From Marinobacter salarius (GTDB taxonomy: Bacteria; Pseudomonadota; Gammaproteobacteria; Pseudomonadales; Oleiphilaceae): a stretch of DNA of 64,000 nt. The stretch is taken from contig NZ_CP136693.1 of assembly GCF_032922745.1 (NCBI RefSeq), positions 4,216,001 through 4,280,000 on the forward strand, given 5' to 3'. Below are positions 35,112 to 44,148 of this stretch, in pieces; position 1 is the stretch's first letter, and each line of letters starts with the position of its first letter. The notes below the pieces were generated by a model. It saw only the letters and a program-made list of their open reading frames with translations. It made no database searches and was not told where the DNA came from. Position numbers and translations under genes: made by a program.

Positions 35112-37194
35112 ATCGAGTAGGGTGAGGCGACACCGCCTCATCCCTCTCACAGAACCGTACATACGGGCCACGTATACGGCTCATGCCATTAACTTACCCC
35201 GAACTCGGGAACAGTGATGCCGGTTTTGACCTTCGTAAGATCCATCAACTTCAGGTCATTGTGCAAGTAGGTGTTGGGCAGGGCCAGACTGGCCAGTGGG
35301 GACGCCGCATTGCGCCAGCTTTGCATCTTGATGTGCCGGAACGGGGGCTTGTAGCCCAACTGTTTCAGCCTCCGATGCAGCCGGCTCGGCTTCTTCCACT
35401 GCTTGAGCTGGATGCAGCGCAGTCGCCGCCTTAACCAGCTCATCACCTGCTTCAGCACCCGCGCGCAGTTTGCCACCCGGAAGTAGCTGGCAAAGCCCCG
35501 TAGCACCGGGTTCAGCTCGCGGATGATCGCCGCAAGCCCGATGCCCCGGTTTCGCTTCGTCAGCGCTTTCAGCGTCTGCTTGAGCTTCACCACCTTCTTG
35601 TCCTGGATGCGGGTGTAGTTCATGTGGATCACCACGCCCAGGAACTTCACCCCCTCATCGCTGTGGGCGATGTGGGTTTTGGTGGCGTTAACCGTCAGCT
35701 TCAGCTTCCCTTCCAGGTAGCTTTGGGCCACCCGTAACGCATTCTCCGCGCCCGCTCGTGAACCGCACAGGATCAGGATGTCGTCCGCATAGCGGACGAT
35801 CCGGTGACCCCGCGCCTTCATGAACTGGTCGAAGGCGTCCAGATAGACGTTCGCAATCAGCGGACTGATCACGCCGCCCTGCGGGCTTCCCAGCTCCGTG
35901 TCTTCAAGGTGGTACCCCACCATCACCCCGCTTTCCAGACACTGGCGCAACAGTGACAGAACACTGCCGTCCGTGATCCGTTGGCGGAACTGGCGGATGA
36001 TCAGATCGTGGTTTAACGTGTCGAAGCATTTCGACAGGTCCATATCCACAACCCAGTCACGACGGTAGCGGCGGATGAACCGCTCCGCCTTGCCAATGGC
36101 ATGGTGACCACTGCGTCCCGGACGGTACCCGTAGCTCGACGGGTGGAAGTCCGGCTCGAAGATCGGTTCGATGATGCTGCGCAACGCCTGTTGCACCACC
36201 CGGTCCCGAACCGTCGGAATGCCCAGCAGACGCTCACCGCCGTCATCCTTGGCGATGGCTACGCGTCTGACTGGCTGCGCCCGATAGCGCTTTTCCTTCA
36301 GCTCGAGCAACAGGCACGACAGCTCCACCTCCAGATCCGCCTCAAACGCACTCAGGCTCTGCCCATCGATTCCGGCCGCGCCCTTGTTGCGTTTGATGTG
36401 TCTGAAGGCTTCATACAGGCGCTGTTTTGACAGCAATTGCCCGTACAGACTGTAGTATTTCCTCATGCCTGCTCATCTCTGTGGTGACGGCTTCGAGGAT
36501 CGGTCTGGCTGCCGGTCTGTTTCAAGCAATCCGTCCGGGTACTAGCACTCTGGCAATCTGCCGCCACGGTATCGCTTTACTCCCTTGCCCGGAGAACACC
36601 GAAGCCACTACGTTCCCGCAGCACCTCAATGCACGTCCCTGCCCCGTCGGGCAGCTTGTGAGCGCAGCGTCCACCTGTTCGCTCGTCGTCCGTCACTCTC
36701 GTTAATGACTTCCGCCCTTCGCATCCGACCAGAGCTTTTGACCCTGGCCGGTCCGCTGAACCTCCGTCAGCGGTCGTTCCGGTTTTGTCCTCCACGCTGT
36801 TACCAGGCTTCTCAGGCCGGAACTTCCTCACTACTACGGCATCATCTGCCACCTCGCACCGACTGCGGCCTCGGCTTTCGCCTTGCGCCACAGCCTCCGG
36901 CGTCGCCGGATTCGGTGTCAGGCTTCCCCGGTTACTGCACCGGCTCCCTGTTAACGATGCCACCCTCAAGCACAGCCCAGGTCTGACTGAGTATCGGGCT
37001 TCGCGTTATTTTGCACGCTGACCCACCTGGACTGCCGAAACAGGTTCACTTGCGTTGTGTACCGTTAACTTCCTATGGCTTCCTTCAGACCCCACCGTTG
37101 GCCAGTGACGCCCTTGCCAGTCGGATTGTCTTCCCCTCAGTCGGGGTGACGCCACCTTCTTTCAGATGGCCGGGTTTGCCGGCTTCGCCGGGCA
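35112..37194 (-). mobile_element. Group II intron 2 (about 2,083 bp, different lineage)
   Basis: Second intron in the array, minus strand. The 3' end is again CTACTCGAT (last base 35112), after a domain V hairpin (35152-35182) and a domain VI hairpin (GATGAGGCGGTGTCGCCTCA). The upstream 700 bp (36467-37194) is non-coding and matches the layout of domain I in introns 1 and 3, for example the shared TCTGAAGGAAGCC and AAGCCCGATACT strings. Its 5' end directly abuts intron 3; there it reads TGCCCGGCG, lacking the first G of a canonical GUG start, so the exact 5' terminus is uncertain. Three bases (GTG on the minus strand) separate its 3' end from intron 1. Confidence 0.85.
35189..36466 (-). CDS. 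ltrA: Group II intron reverse transcriptase/maturase (intron 2)
   Basis: A 425-residue RT-maturase clearly different from the other two. RT domains span about 25-290, with YGYRPGRSGHHAIGKAE, VVDMDLSKCFDTLNHD, GSPQGGVISPLIANVYLD and the catalytic YADD in HRIVRYADDILIL. Domain X follows (GFASYFRVANCARVLKQVMSWLRRRLR). No HNH endonuclease is present. The C-terminus ends LTKVKTGITVPEFGVS, close to domain V. The frame is intact, so the protein may be functional. Its unlike sequence shows that it was acquired independently of introns 1 and 3. Confidence 0.95.
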   Translation of the reverse strand: MRKYYSLYGQLLSKQRLYEAFRHIKRNKGAAGIDGQSLSAFEADLEVELSCLLLELKEKRYRAQPVRRVAIAKDDGGERLLGIPTVRDRVVQQALRSIIEPIFEPDFHPSSYGYRPGRSGHHAIGKAERFIRRYRRDWVVDMDLSKCFDTLNHDLIIRQFRQRITDGSVLSLLRQCLESGVMVGYHLEDTELGSPQGGVISPLIANVYLDAFDQFMKARGHRIVRYADDILILCGSRAGAENALRVAQSYLEGKLKLTVNATKTHIAHSDEGVKFLGVVIHMNYTRIQDKKVVKLKQTLKALTKRNRGIGLAAIIRELNPVLRGFASYFRVANCARVLKQVMSWLRRRLRCIQLKQWKKPSRLHRRLKQLGYKPPFRHIKMQSWRNAASPLASLALPNTYLHNDLKLMDLTKVKTGITVPEFGVS

Positions 37195-39123
37195 ATCGAG
37201 TAGGAGGGGGAGTTACCTCCCCCGTCCTCTCACACCACCGGGCATACGGTTCCGTACCACGGCGGTTCATGGTCGGCTCTGAAGCCGAGTCATCGTATCC
37301 AGCAAGCTTACCAGAGACAGACGGTCGAATACCCTCTTAGGCAGGGCCGCGTTCATATGAGTCGCGCCACTGTTCCACCAGGGTCCACGACCATTGGTCG
37401 CGCTCCTCCAAGCCCTTATCTCAGTCAAGCCTAGCCGTACCAGGTTGCGGGCCCGCGTGCGGGTCCGCTTCCACTGCTGCCACAGGATCAGGCGAAGCCG
37501 CCGTCTTATCCAGCCATCCAGGGCTTCGACCGAACGCTTCGAGGCGGTCAGGCGATAGTAATTTGCCCAGCCTCTCAGCACCGGGTTCAGGTTCCGGATG
37601 GTGGTCGTCAACGACTGTCCCCGTGACCGTTTCAGCAGGGGGCGAAGCTTGGCCATGAAGGCCTTCAGGCTTTTGGGCGCGACTCTCAACCGGACCTGAC
37701 GTTTATGCCAGCTCACGCTGTAACCCAGAAAGCTCCGACGCCAGGGGCGGTCCACGGCGCTTTTCACCGTATTCACCTTCAGGCGCAAGCGCGTTTCCAG
37801 GAAGTGGGTAATACTGGCCATCACCCGTTCGCCGGATCTTTTGCTGCTGACGTAAATGTTGCAGTCGTCCGCATAGCGGCAGAACCGGTGTCCCCGCCGC
37901 TCCAGCTCCCGATCCAGTTCGGTCAGGAGCACGTTAGAGAGCAAGGGCGACAGGGGGCCGCCTTGCGGCGTGCCTTCCCGTCTCGGGCTGACCAGTCCTC
38001 CTTCGAGCATGCCGGCTTGCAGGTAACGCCGGATCAGGGTGAGTATCCGCCGGTCGGCTATGCGACAAGCCAGCAGGCTCATCAGCACATCGTGGTTGAC
38101 CCGGTCAAAGAACTGGGCCAGATCCAGATCGACCACCCAGCGGTGGCCGTCGTTGATGTGTTGCTGCATCGCCTTGACCGCCTGGTGGGCACTTCGACCG
38201 GGGCGGAACCCATAGCTGTGATCCGAGAAGGTCGGTTCCAGCGTCGGGCTCAGCACCTGGTGAAGGGCTTGTTGGATCAGGCGGTCCTGCACCGTTGGGA
38301 TACCCAGTGTCCGCTCCCCGCCTTGCGGCTTGGGGATACTGACCCGGCGGACCGGTTGAGGATGGTAGTCTCCGGCCAACAGCCGCTCGCGCAGCGTTGG
38401 CCAATGCTGTTGCAGGTGGCCCTTCAGGGCCATCACCGGCATCTGATCGACACCGGCGGCACCCTTATTGGATACCACCCGCTGATACGCACGCATCAGG
38501 TTCGGGCGCTCAAGCACCTGTTCCATCAGCGTGTTCGGCTCCGCGTTCGTCCACGAGTGAGCCCCCGCGTCTGCCTCGACACGGACTTCAGTCTCTGCCG
38601 GATACCGTCCAGCGCCTTCCTGAATGCCCTGCCCCATCCGGGTCGCTTCTGTCTTCATAAGCACACTACGAGAACTCATCGCCTACTAACGGCCAACCAT
38701 GTTCGGCCCTTCCGTACGCGGTGACGCACCTACTATGGCCTCGGCTGAGTTCTGGCTCCCCATCCCCACCTCTCGCGAAGTGAGTAGCACAGCGGCAGAG
38801 AACCAGACTTCCCAGGGTAAGACGCGTGACCTTCACACTTATGCCCGCCGCATTTACGTCCACACCTTCCGTGCAAGTACAGGGCTTTGACGATAGTTGA
38901 CGCCTTACCCGGTGTGACCGCCTCATATGCGATTTCTGTTCGTCAGGCCAGTGCTTTGCCTGCGGCTTCCTTCAGATTCCATCTCACGATGGACACCCTT
39001 GCCGTCCGGCTAGTGGTTCCCCTTGCCGGGTCCACAGGGGACTTGCACCCCCAAGTCATCCGGCCAGCACCACCTGTACCGGAACAGCGCCCGTCAAGGC
39101 GCTACGCGCCATGCCTGGCGCAC
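37195..39123 (-). mobile_element. Group II intron 3 (1,929 bp, complete)
   Basis: Third intron, nearly the same length and closely similar to intron 1 along its whole span. The 5' end GTGCGCCAGG starts at 39123 and the 3' end CTACTCGAT finishes at 37195. On the minus strand its 5' exon is the tctA terminator: the stem, then TTTTTTGTT, then the intron. Insertion directly after a terminator hairpin with a TTGTT-like IBS1 is the known habit of group IIC introns. Domain V (about 37233-37267) and a domain VI stem (GGGGGAGGTAACTCCCCC) are intact. Confidence 0.92.
37267..38658 (-). CDS. ltrA: Group II intron reverse transcriptase/maturase (intron 3)
   Basis: The counterpart of the intron 1 maturase, about 91% identical by eye. 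I use the ATG at 38658 (MKTEATRMGQGIQEG) that both copies share, although the frame is open to 38679. RT motifs include YGFRPGRSAHQAVKAM, DLDLAQFFDRVNHD, GTPQGGPLSPLLSNVLL and YADD (HRFCRYADDCNIYV). Domain X is complete and there is no endonuclease domain. An unbroken catalytic core in both copies suggests recent activity. Confidence 0.95.
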   Translation of the reverse strand: MKTEATRMGQGIQEGAGRYPAETEVRVEADAGAHSWTNAEPNTLMEQVLERPNLMRAYQRVVSNKGAAGVDQMPVMALKGHLQQHWPTLRERLLAGDYHPQPVRRVSIPKPQGGERTLGIPTVQDRLIQQALHQVLSPTLEPTFSDHSYGFRPGRSAHQAVKAMQQHINDGHRWVVDLDLAQFFDRVNHDVLMSLLACRIADRRILTLIRRYLQAGMLEGGLVSPRREGTPQGGPLSPLLSNVLLTELDRELERRGHRFCRYADDCNIYVSSKRSGERVMASITHFLETRLRLKVNTVKSAVDRPWRRSFLGYSVSWHKRQVRLRVAPKSLKAFMAKLRPLLKRSRGQSLTTTIRNLNPVLRGWANYYRLTASKRSVEALDGWIRRRLRLILWQQWKRTRTRARNLVRLGLTEIRAWRSATNGRGPWWNSGATHMNAALPKRVFDRLSLVSLLDTMTRLQSRP

Positions 39124-39126
39124 AAC

Positions 39127-39156
39127 AAAAAAGCCGCACCGGTTACCCGGTGCGGC
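39127..39156 (-). terminator. Rho-independent terminator of tctCBA, and intron insertion target
   Basis: GCCGCACCGG (39133-39142) and CCGGTGCGGC (39147-39156) form a perfect 10-bp stem with a TTAC loop. The minus-strand T-run corresponds to the A-run 39127-39132. It ends the tctCBA operon 30 bp after the tctA stop. Three bases further on (GTT on the minus strand) intron 3 begins, so this hairpin was the landing site of the intron array. Confidence 0.93.
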
Positions 39157-39185
39157 AAAACTGAAGTCAGTGACCGGGTACCGGC

Positions 39186-40712
39186 TCAGTCGCTGGCCGG
39201 GCTTTCCTTCATGGCCGCATTCATGCGGCGACGCAGAAGCGGACCAACCACGTAAGGCAATACCAGGCTCAGGCCGGCAACCAGCCAGAAGCACTTCGCC
39301 AGAGTACTCGCCCAAAGGATTCCCCAATCACCATCCGATAACACCAACGCGTGCCCCAGATTCTTCTCCATCTCCGGCCCCAGCAGCAACCCGAGGATAA
39401 TCGGCACCACCGGAATTTCCAGTTTGCGCAGGAAATAGCCCGCCACGCCGAACGCCACCATGAAGTACAGGTCGAAGGCGCTGTTGCTGATGGAATAGAT
39501 GCCCACGAAGGCAACCATGGTCACAATGGGCAGCAGGTACATGGGCGGCACCGACAGCAGTCGCACGAAGAAGCCGACCAAGGGGATGTTGAGCACCAGC
39601 AGCAGCACATTGCCAATCAGCAGGGCGGCAATGACACCCCAGACAATATCGGCATTCTGAGTAAACATCAGCGGGCCCGGCGTGATGTTCAATGAAATCA
39701 GCATCGCCAACAGCACCGCGGTGGTACCGCTACCAGGCACCCCCAGGGTCAACATGGGTACGAGCGCGCCCGATGAGGCACCGTTGTTGCCCGCCTCAGG
39801 CGCCACCACACCCCGGATATCGCCCTCGCCGAACGTGCCCTTCTTGCCTATCACGCTCTTTTCAAGGGTGTAGCTGATAAAACTGCCCAGGGACGCACCG
39901 GCGCCCGGCAGCACGCCGGAAATGAATCCAAGCACGCCGCCACGAAGCTGAGTGGGAACCGTGGAGACCAACTCCTTGAAGGTAAGCGTCAGCTTGCCCA
40001 CGTTCATCTTCTTGCGACCGCCGCCCATGCGCGATTCGACAAAAAAGAGCAGTTCCGAGATGGCGAAAAGACCAACAATCGCGAGGATGAAATCAATACC
40101 CTCGTACAGCTCCAGCACACCGAAGGTGTAGCGCTGGGTCCCGGTGGAGATATCGATGCCCACGGTGGAGATCATGATCCCCAGGGTCGCGGCAATCACC
40201 GTCTTCATCGGGTTCTTGCCGGTAATACCACCCAGGGTGGCGAAGGCCAGCAGGAACAGCGCGAAATACTCCGCCGGGCCGAAACTCAAGGCAAACCTCG
40301 CCAGCACCGGGGCAAGCATGATCAACCCGATGGTGCCGATCAGCCCACCCGCAAAGGACGCAATGGCAGAGATCGCCAGCGCATCCGCCGCCCGCCCCTT
40401 TTGGGCCATGGGATAGCCATCCAGGCAGGTCATCATCGCCGGCTCGTCACCGGGAATATTGAGCAGGATGGAGGAAATACGACCGCCATACATCGCCCCG
40501 GCATAAACCGATGTCAGCAGGATCATGGCAGTTTCCGGCGGCAAGCCAAGGGTAAACGCCAACGGGATGAGGATCGCCACACCGTTTGCCGGCCCCAGGC
40601 CGGGCAAACAACCAATCAGGGTGCCCACGAAGGCGCCGAAGAGTGCAAACATCAGGTTGTACGGTGTCAGGGCAACCGCAAAACCCTCCATCAGAAAACC
40701 GAGCGTTTCCAT
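39186..40712 (-). CDS. tctA: Tripartite tricarboxylate transporter permease, large subunit TctA
   Basis: Main membrane subunit of a TTT-family secondary importer for tri- or dicarboxylates. The 508 residues contain about 12 membrane helices. The duplicated motif GALIGCLPGLGPANGVAILIPL-like sequence near residue 35 and the GVLPGAGASLGSFISYTLEKSV-like repeat near 270, together with APEAGNNGASSGALVPMLTLGVPGSGTTAVLL, are diagnostic. It shares one base with tctB (40712). It is the last gene of tctCBA, followed by the terminator that the introns target. Confidence 0.95.
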   Translation of the reverse strand: METLGFLMEGFAVALTPYNLMFALFGAFVGTLIGCLPGLGPANGVAILIPLAFTLGLPPETAMILLTSVYAGAMYGGRISSILLNIPGDEPAMMTCLDGYPMAQKGRAADALAISAIASFAGGLIGTIGLIMLAPVLARFALSFGPAEYFALFLLAFATLGGITGKNPMKTVIAATLGIMISTVGIDISTGTQRYTFGVLELYEGIDFILAIVGLFAISELLFFVESRMGGGRKKMNVGKLTLTFKELVSTVPTQLRGGVLGFISGVLPGAGASLGSFISYTLEKSVIGKKGTFGEGDIRGVVAPEAGNNGASSGALVPMLTLGVPGSGTTAVLLAMLISLNITPGPLMFTQNADIVWGVIAALLIGNVLLLVLNIPLVGFFVRLLSVPPMYLLPIVTMVAFVGIYSISNSAFDLYFMVAFGVAGYFLRKLEIPVVPIILGLLLGPEMEKNLGHALVLSDGDWGILWASTLAKCFWLVAGLSLVLPYVVGPLLRRRMNAAMKESPASD

Positions 40713-41158
40713 CAGTTCACCTCCAGGATGCCAGCAGGCAAGCTCAACGCCAGGCCATAGTTGAACAGGACGAACACCACCACGGCGCTAATCAGGCCCG
40801 TTAAAAAGGCATTCCTGGCGGGCGCGCCCATGCGCCAGCTAAGGGTGCCAACCGCCAGGGTTGTCGAGATGACAAACCCCAGGGGCTCAAGCAGCATCGC
40901 GTAGACCACCAGCACAACCAGCGACACCACCAGCTCAACTGCGGACCGGCCCAGCGGCCACTGGGCGTCGGGGTCCGGCTTGACCATCAGATAGATGCTG
41001 CCGGCAACCAGAACCACCGCAAGGATGGTTGGAAAGGTTTCCGGCCCAACGGTTTCGGCGCCGCCAAACGGCTCGGGCCACTGCTGTGCAACCCAGCCGT
41101 AAGCCACCGCCAGAACCATCAGGCCCAGGCCAAGAAGCCGATCACCCAGGCCTGTCAT
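40712..41158 (-). CDS. tctB: Tripartite tricarboxylate transporter small permease TctB
   Basis: Small membrane subunit of 148 residues with four predicted helices (for example DRLLGLGLMVLAVAYGWVAQ and SAVELVVSLVVLVVYAMLLEPLGFVI). The PEPFGGAETVGPETFPTILAVVLVAGSIYL stretch is typical of TctB. Its start overlaps the tctC stop by 4 bp and its stop overlaps the tctA start by one base, indicating a tightly coupled operon. Confidence 0.9.
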   Translation of the reverse strand: MTGLGDRLLGLGLMVLAVAYGWVAQQWPEPFGGAETVGPETFPTILAVVLVAGSIYLMVKPDPDAQWPLGRSAVELVVSLVVLVVYAMLLEPLGFVISTTLAVGTLSWRMGAPARNAFLTGLISAVVVFVLFNYGLALSLPAGILEVN

Positions 41159-42132
41159 TTCAGCAGTCCTATTTCGCGGGACAGGTTCTCGATGTCCTGT
41201 ACCTGTTGCTCGACAAAGCTGTCGAACTCATCTGCAGGCGGATGGAACGGAATGAGACCATTGGCCTTCATCACCTTTTTCCACTGCTCACTGGCATACA
41301 GGATATCGACGGTCTCGACCCAGAATGCCTTGGACTCATTGGATGCGCCTTTGGGCATGTAGAATCCGCGCCAGTTCGGGCCAACGGCGTCAACGCCCTG
41401 CTCTTTTGCGGTCGGAATATCGGCAAATTCACCCGGCAGGCGCTCGTCGGCCAGCACGGCCAGCACACGAAGGTCGCCCGACGACAGGAAACCGGTGACT
41501 TCGGAGATATCACCAGTGAAGGCATCGACCTGGCCACCGACCACCTGGGTCATGGCCTCACCACCGTTATTGTAGGAAAGGTACGGAATGGCGGGCAGTC
41601 GGTCGGCGCCGGCGGCCTTCGCGGTGATCAGCACCTTCAGATGATCCCATCCGCCCCGGGCACTGCCGCCCGCGAACTTGACGGATTTCGGGTTCTGTTT
41701 GATGGCATCGAGCAGTTGATTCAGGTTCTCATACTGTGAGTCCTTGCCTACGGCAATGACGCCGTAATCCGCGCCCAGTGCGCCAATCCAGGTCACCATA
41801 TCGGCATCCAGCCCGGGGAACTGTTTCTGGGCGAGACGGGTGGTGGTTGCCGTTGATGCGGCGACAATCAGCTTGTCATCTTCCGCACGTTTGCTGACCG
41901 TGTGAGCATAGGCAACACCGCCGCCAGCACCGGCCATATTGATGGTCTGTACGGTGCCATCAACCAGGCCAAGGTCCCTCATTACATTACCAGCGCTGCG
42001 ACAGGTAAAGTCCCAGCCGCCACCCGGGTCTGACGGGGCGATGCATTCCACTTTTCCGGAGGGTTGCCATGCGAGGGCCGAAAAACTGAGTGTGGCTATA
42101 GCCACCAATAAAAAACATCGTTTAGCAAGCAT
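41155..42132 (-). CDS. tctC: Tripartite tricarboxylate transporter solute-binding protein TctC
   Basis: Periplasmic substrate-binding subunit, 325 residues, with a signal peptide (MLAKRCFLLVAIATLSFSALA, about 21 residues). The mature part shows the TctC/Bug fold: VECIAPSDPGGGWDFTCRSAG near 30, the NMAGAGGGVAYAH motif near 65, and the QVVGGQVDAFTGDISEV region near 190. The PGGGWD loop is the usual carboxylate-binding site. The substrate (citrate, tricarballylate, glutarate or another) is not defined. It is the first gene of tctCBA, divergent from the porin gene. Confidence 0.93.
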   Translation of the reverse strand: MLAKRCFLLVAIATLSFSALAWQPSGKVECIAPSDPGGGWDFTCRSAGNVMRDLGLVDGTVQTINMAGAGGGVAYAHTVSKRAEDDKLIVAASTATTTRLAQKQFPGLDADMVTWIGALGADYGVIAVGKDSQYENLNQLLDAIKQNPKSVKFAGGSARGGWDHLKVLITAKAAGADRLPAIPYLSYNNGGEAMTQVVGGQVDAFTGDISEVTGFLSSGDLRVLAVLADERLPGEFADIPTAKEQGVDAVGPNWRGFYMPKGASNESKAFWVETVDILYASEQWKKVMKANGLIPFHPPADEFDSFVEQQVQDIENLSREIGLLK

Positions 42133-42502
42133 CTTATAACCTCTGATTTGTTGTTGTGTCCCTCGACGACGATCGCGTTCCGAGATGGCATTTTACGTTG
42201 CCACTAATAGCGATAACGGAGGACTCGATTGGCAGTGTAAGTAAATAAATAGCTTTCCCGAAGTTTGTGGGCGTAAAACTTTTTTACATCTTAAAACACG
42301 TTCTGATCATAATGTTCACATAAAACGCTTTCTGCCTGGGAATACTTCCCTGATCGTGGTTTTTATGACCAAAAAGCCCTAAATAGAAAAAAAGAACCTT
42401 ATCTTTTAAAGATTAATTGAATATGACGTCATGGGTTAGTCTGACAGCGTTGTCGCGACAGCAACTGATACTCCGAATAATTACAAAAGAGGCTTTACGA
42501 CT
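42133..42502. promoter_or_regulatory. AT-rich divergent promoter region between tctC and the porin gene
   Basis: A 370-bp region, clearly richer in A and T than its surroundings, holding the promoters of both genes. A perfect 13-bp palindrome ATCTTTTAAAGAT lies at 42401-42413 and a TGACGTCA palindrome at about 42424-42431. TGTCGCGACA is also palindromic (about 42450). These are candidate operators for the CitAB-like system encoded downstream of the porin. I could not assign -10 and -35 elements with confidence. Confidence 0.5.
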
Positions 42503-43765
42503 ATGAAAAAAACCATAACCGGAGCTGCATTCACTCTTTTCGCAGCATTAACCAGCACTACTGTACTTGCAGCTCCTGATGAGCAAAAACTAGAAAAACA
42601 AATGTATGACCTTAAACAAGAACTCGACGACCTGAAAAAATCAAAAATTTTTGATCTCGAGTTTGGCGGGCGAATCCAGGCAGATTTCAACTACTTTCAA
42701 GGCGCTTACAATGCCGGCAAGGCTGGCGATCCAGGCAGTGATTTTTTCCCTCGCCGCATTCGTACTTATGTAGAGAGTGTGCATGGTGACTGGGACCACA
42801 AATTATTACTCGACTTCGCGGATGGTGGTGGCGAGATTGTTCTGGCGCGAGTACGCTACAAAGGTTTTGGCAATGGTCTGAAAGTACAGGCTGGTAAGCT
42901 TTGGGAAGAAATTTCACTAAACGGACGAACCAGTAGCAAACATATTGCCACTATATCACGTAGTTCGTTGGCAAATACCATGGCGCCATATTTTTCATGG
43001 GGCGCATCAGCCAACCAATACTTCGAAGACTCAGGCATTCGTTATGCGGTTGGAGTTTACAGAAACGAAGCTTTCGGTGCCGTTGGCCAGAATGTTGATG
43101 CCAATGGCGTTGACAATGGCGTTTTGGCGCTCGCATTAACAGGCCGCCTCACTTGGCAAAAAGATTTGCAAGACGGCGTTTTGCACCTCGGTGGCTGGTA
43201 TTCAAACCGTGATATGGGAGGCCGGGATTTAGGAGCACGCTTCGCACGTGGAGAAGTACGCAACACCAATACCCGTTTGGTGGACTATGTCGCAGGGGGA
43301 AGCCCGGTAGCGCTGAACAGCCTGCAACAGGCCGGCTTAGAGGCTGCATATCAGCTAAGAGGGCTGACCGTAGAGGCAGAGTATGCAGCCCGTGAATTAA
43401 ACGCCGTAGACCCAGCCTCACCGCTGGATGGTGAAGTTTACGATGGCTACACCGTTACCGCCAGTTATTTCCCGGCAGGACTTCAGCGGCAGTACTCTAA
43501 AGGCTCTGCAGTGTTCAAACAACCCAAGGGCGTTAGAGATGCATGGGAACTGGTTGCTCGTTTAAGTAATATGGATGCGACATCTGATACGCAGGGGACA
43601 GAAACAACAAGCTATACCCTGGGCACCAACTACTATTACTCGTCAAAGGTGAAATTTATGGCAAATGCCATTTATTCAGAGGTGAGTGGCCCGGGTGCAG
43701 CGTCCTTGGTAGGCAATGAAGACAACGGTCTGGGTTTTACAGGACGTATCCAATACTTGTTCTAA
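42503..43765 (+). CDS. OprO/OprP-family (phosphate-selective type) outer-membrane porin
   Basis: A 420-residue trimeric-type porin. A signal peptide (MKKTITGAAFTLFAALTSTTVLA, about 23 residues) is followed by a short coiled coil (about 28-50, QKLEKQMYDLKQELDDLKKS) and a beta-barrel beginning FDLEFGGRIQADF and ending GFTGRIQYLF with the terminal Phe needed for assembly. The family is named for phosphate porins, but its place next to tctCBA suggests carboxylate uptake here. Codon use is AT-richer than neighbouring genes, hinting at separate ancestry. GAGG at 42490-42493 lies nine bases before the start. Confidence 0.85.
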   Translation: MKKTITGAAFTLFAALTSTTVLAAPDEQKLEKQMYDLKQELDDLKKSKIFDLEFGGRIQADFNYFQGAYNAGKAGDPGSDFFPRRIRTYVESVHGDWDHKLLLDFADGGGEIVLARVRYKGFGNGLKVQAGKLWEEISLNGRTSSKHIATISRSSLANTMAPYFSWGASANQYFEDSGIRYAVGVYRNEAFGAVGQNVDANGVDNGVLALALTGRLTWQKDLQDGVLHLGGWYSNRDMGGRDLGARFARGEVRNTNTRLVDYVAGGSPVALNSLQQAGLEAAYQLRGLTVEAEYAARELNAVDPASPLDGEVYDGYTVTASYFPAGLQRQYSKGSAVFKQPKGVRDAWELVARLSNMDATSDTQGTETTSYTLGTNYYYSSKVKFMANAIYSEVSGPGAASLVGNEDNGLGFTGRIQYLF

Positions 43766-44148
43766 GGAAGCCATCAGTAGCTACCATCGGCCTGCGACAA
43801 AACGGGCACCCTTAGTTGCATGAGGTTCACAGCAGCCTGTCGGACTCAAGTGGTTGTTTCCGGCAATATAGAAGTTGAGTGGAATTCCCCGGACTTTGAG
43901 GCCCATAGTCAATGTATGCAGCCACAAATCCGGGGAATCTGCGCCGATTTTCAGTGAAGCTATTGATTGGCCGAACAGGCGGCTCTCTTGTGAACCAGCA
44001 TGTTTACCACTACCCCGCTTGAACCCGCCAATTCGAGCAAATCATCGTAACAGGACGTTATGGTCATTAAATTTACGGGTAATCGCACGATGAGTGTTTT
44101 AGCCTTGTCGTATTCTATAATGATAACAAACCGCGCTTTAGTGATATT
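43766..44148. other. Intergenic region after the porin with an inverted repeat
   Basis: A 383-bp region between the porin and the CitA-like kinase. It contains ATTCCCCGGA (43884-43893) and its exact complement TCCGGGGAAT (43929-43938) with 35 bases between. Either this folds as the porin terminator, or it is the scar of a mobile element. No T-run follows. The last 100 bp must hold the kinase promoter. No gene is supported. Confidence 0.5.

Noticed and set aside
37016..37194. A 5' end for intron 2 at 37016 (GTGCAAAATAACG)
   Set aside because: Domain I-like sequence shared with introns 1 and 3 continues upstream of it to 37194, so 37016 is internal.
42186..42202. TGGCATTTTACGTTGC as a possible sigma-54 promoter for the porin
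   Set aside because: GG and GC are 11 rather than 10 bases apart and the element is about 300 bp from the porin start.
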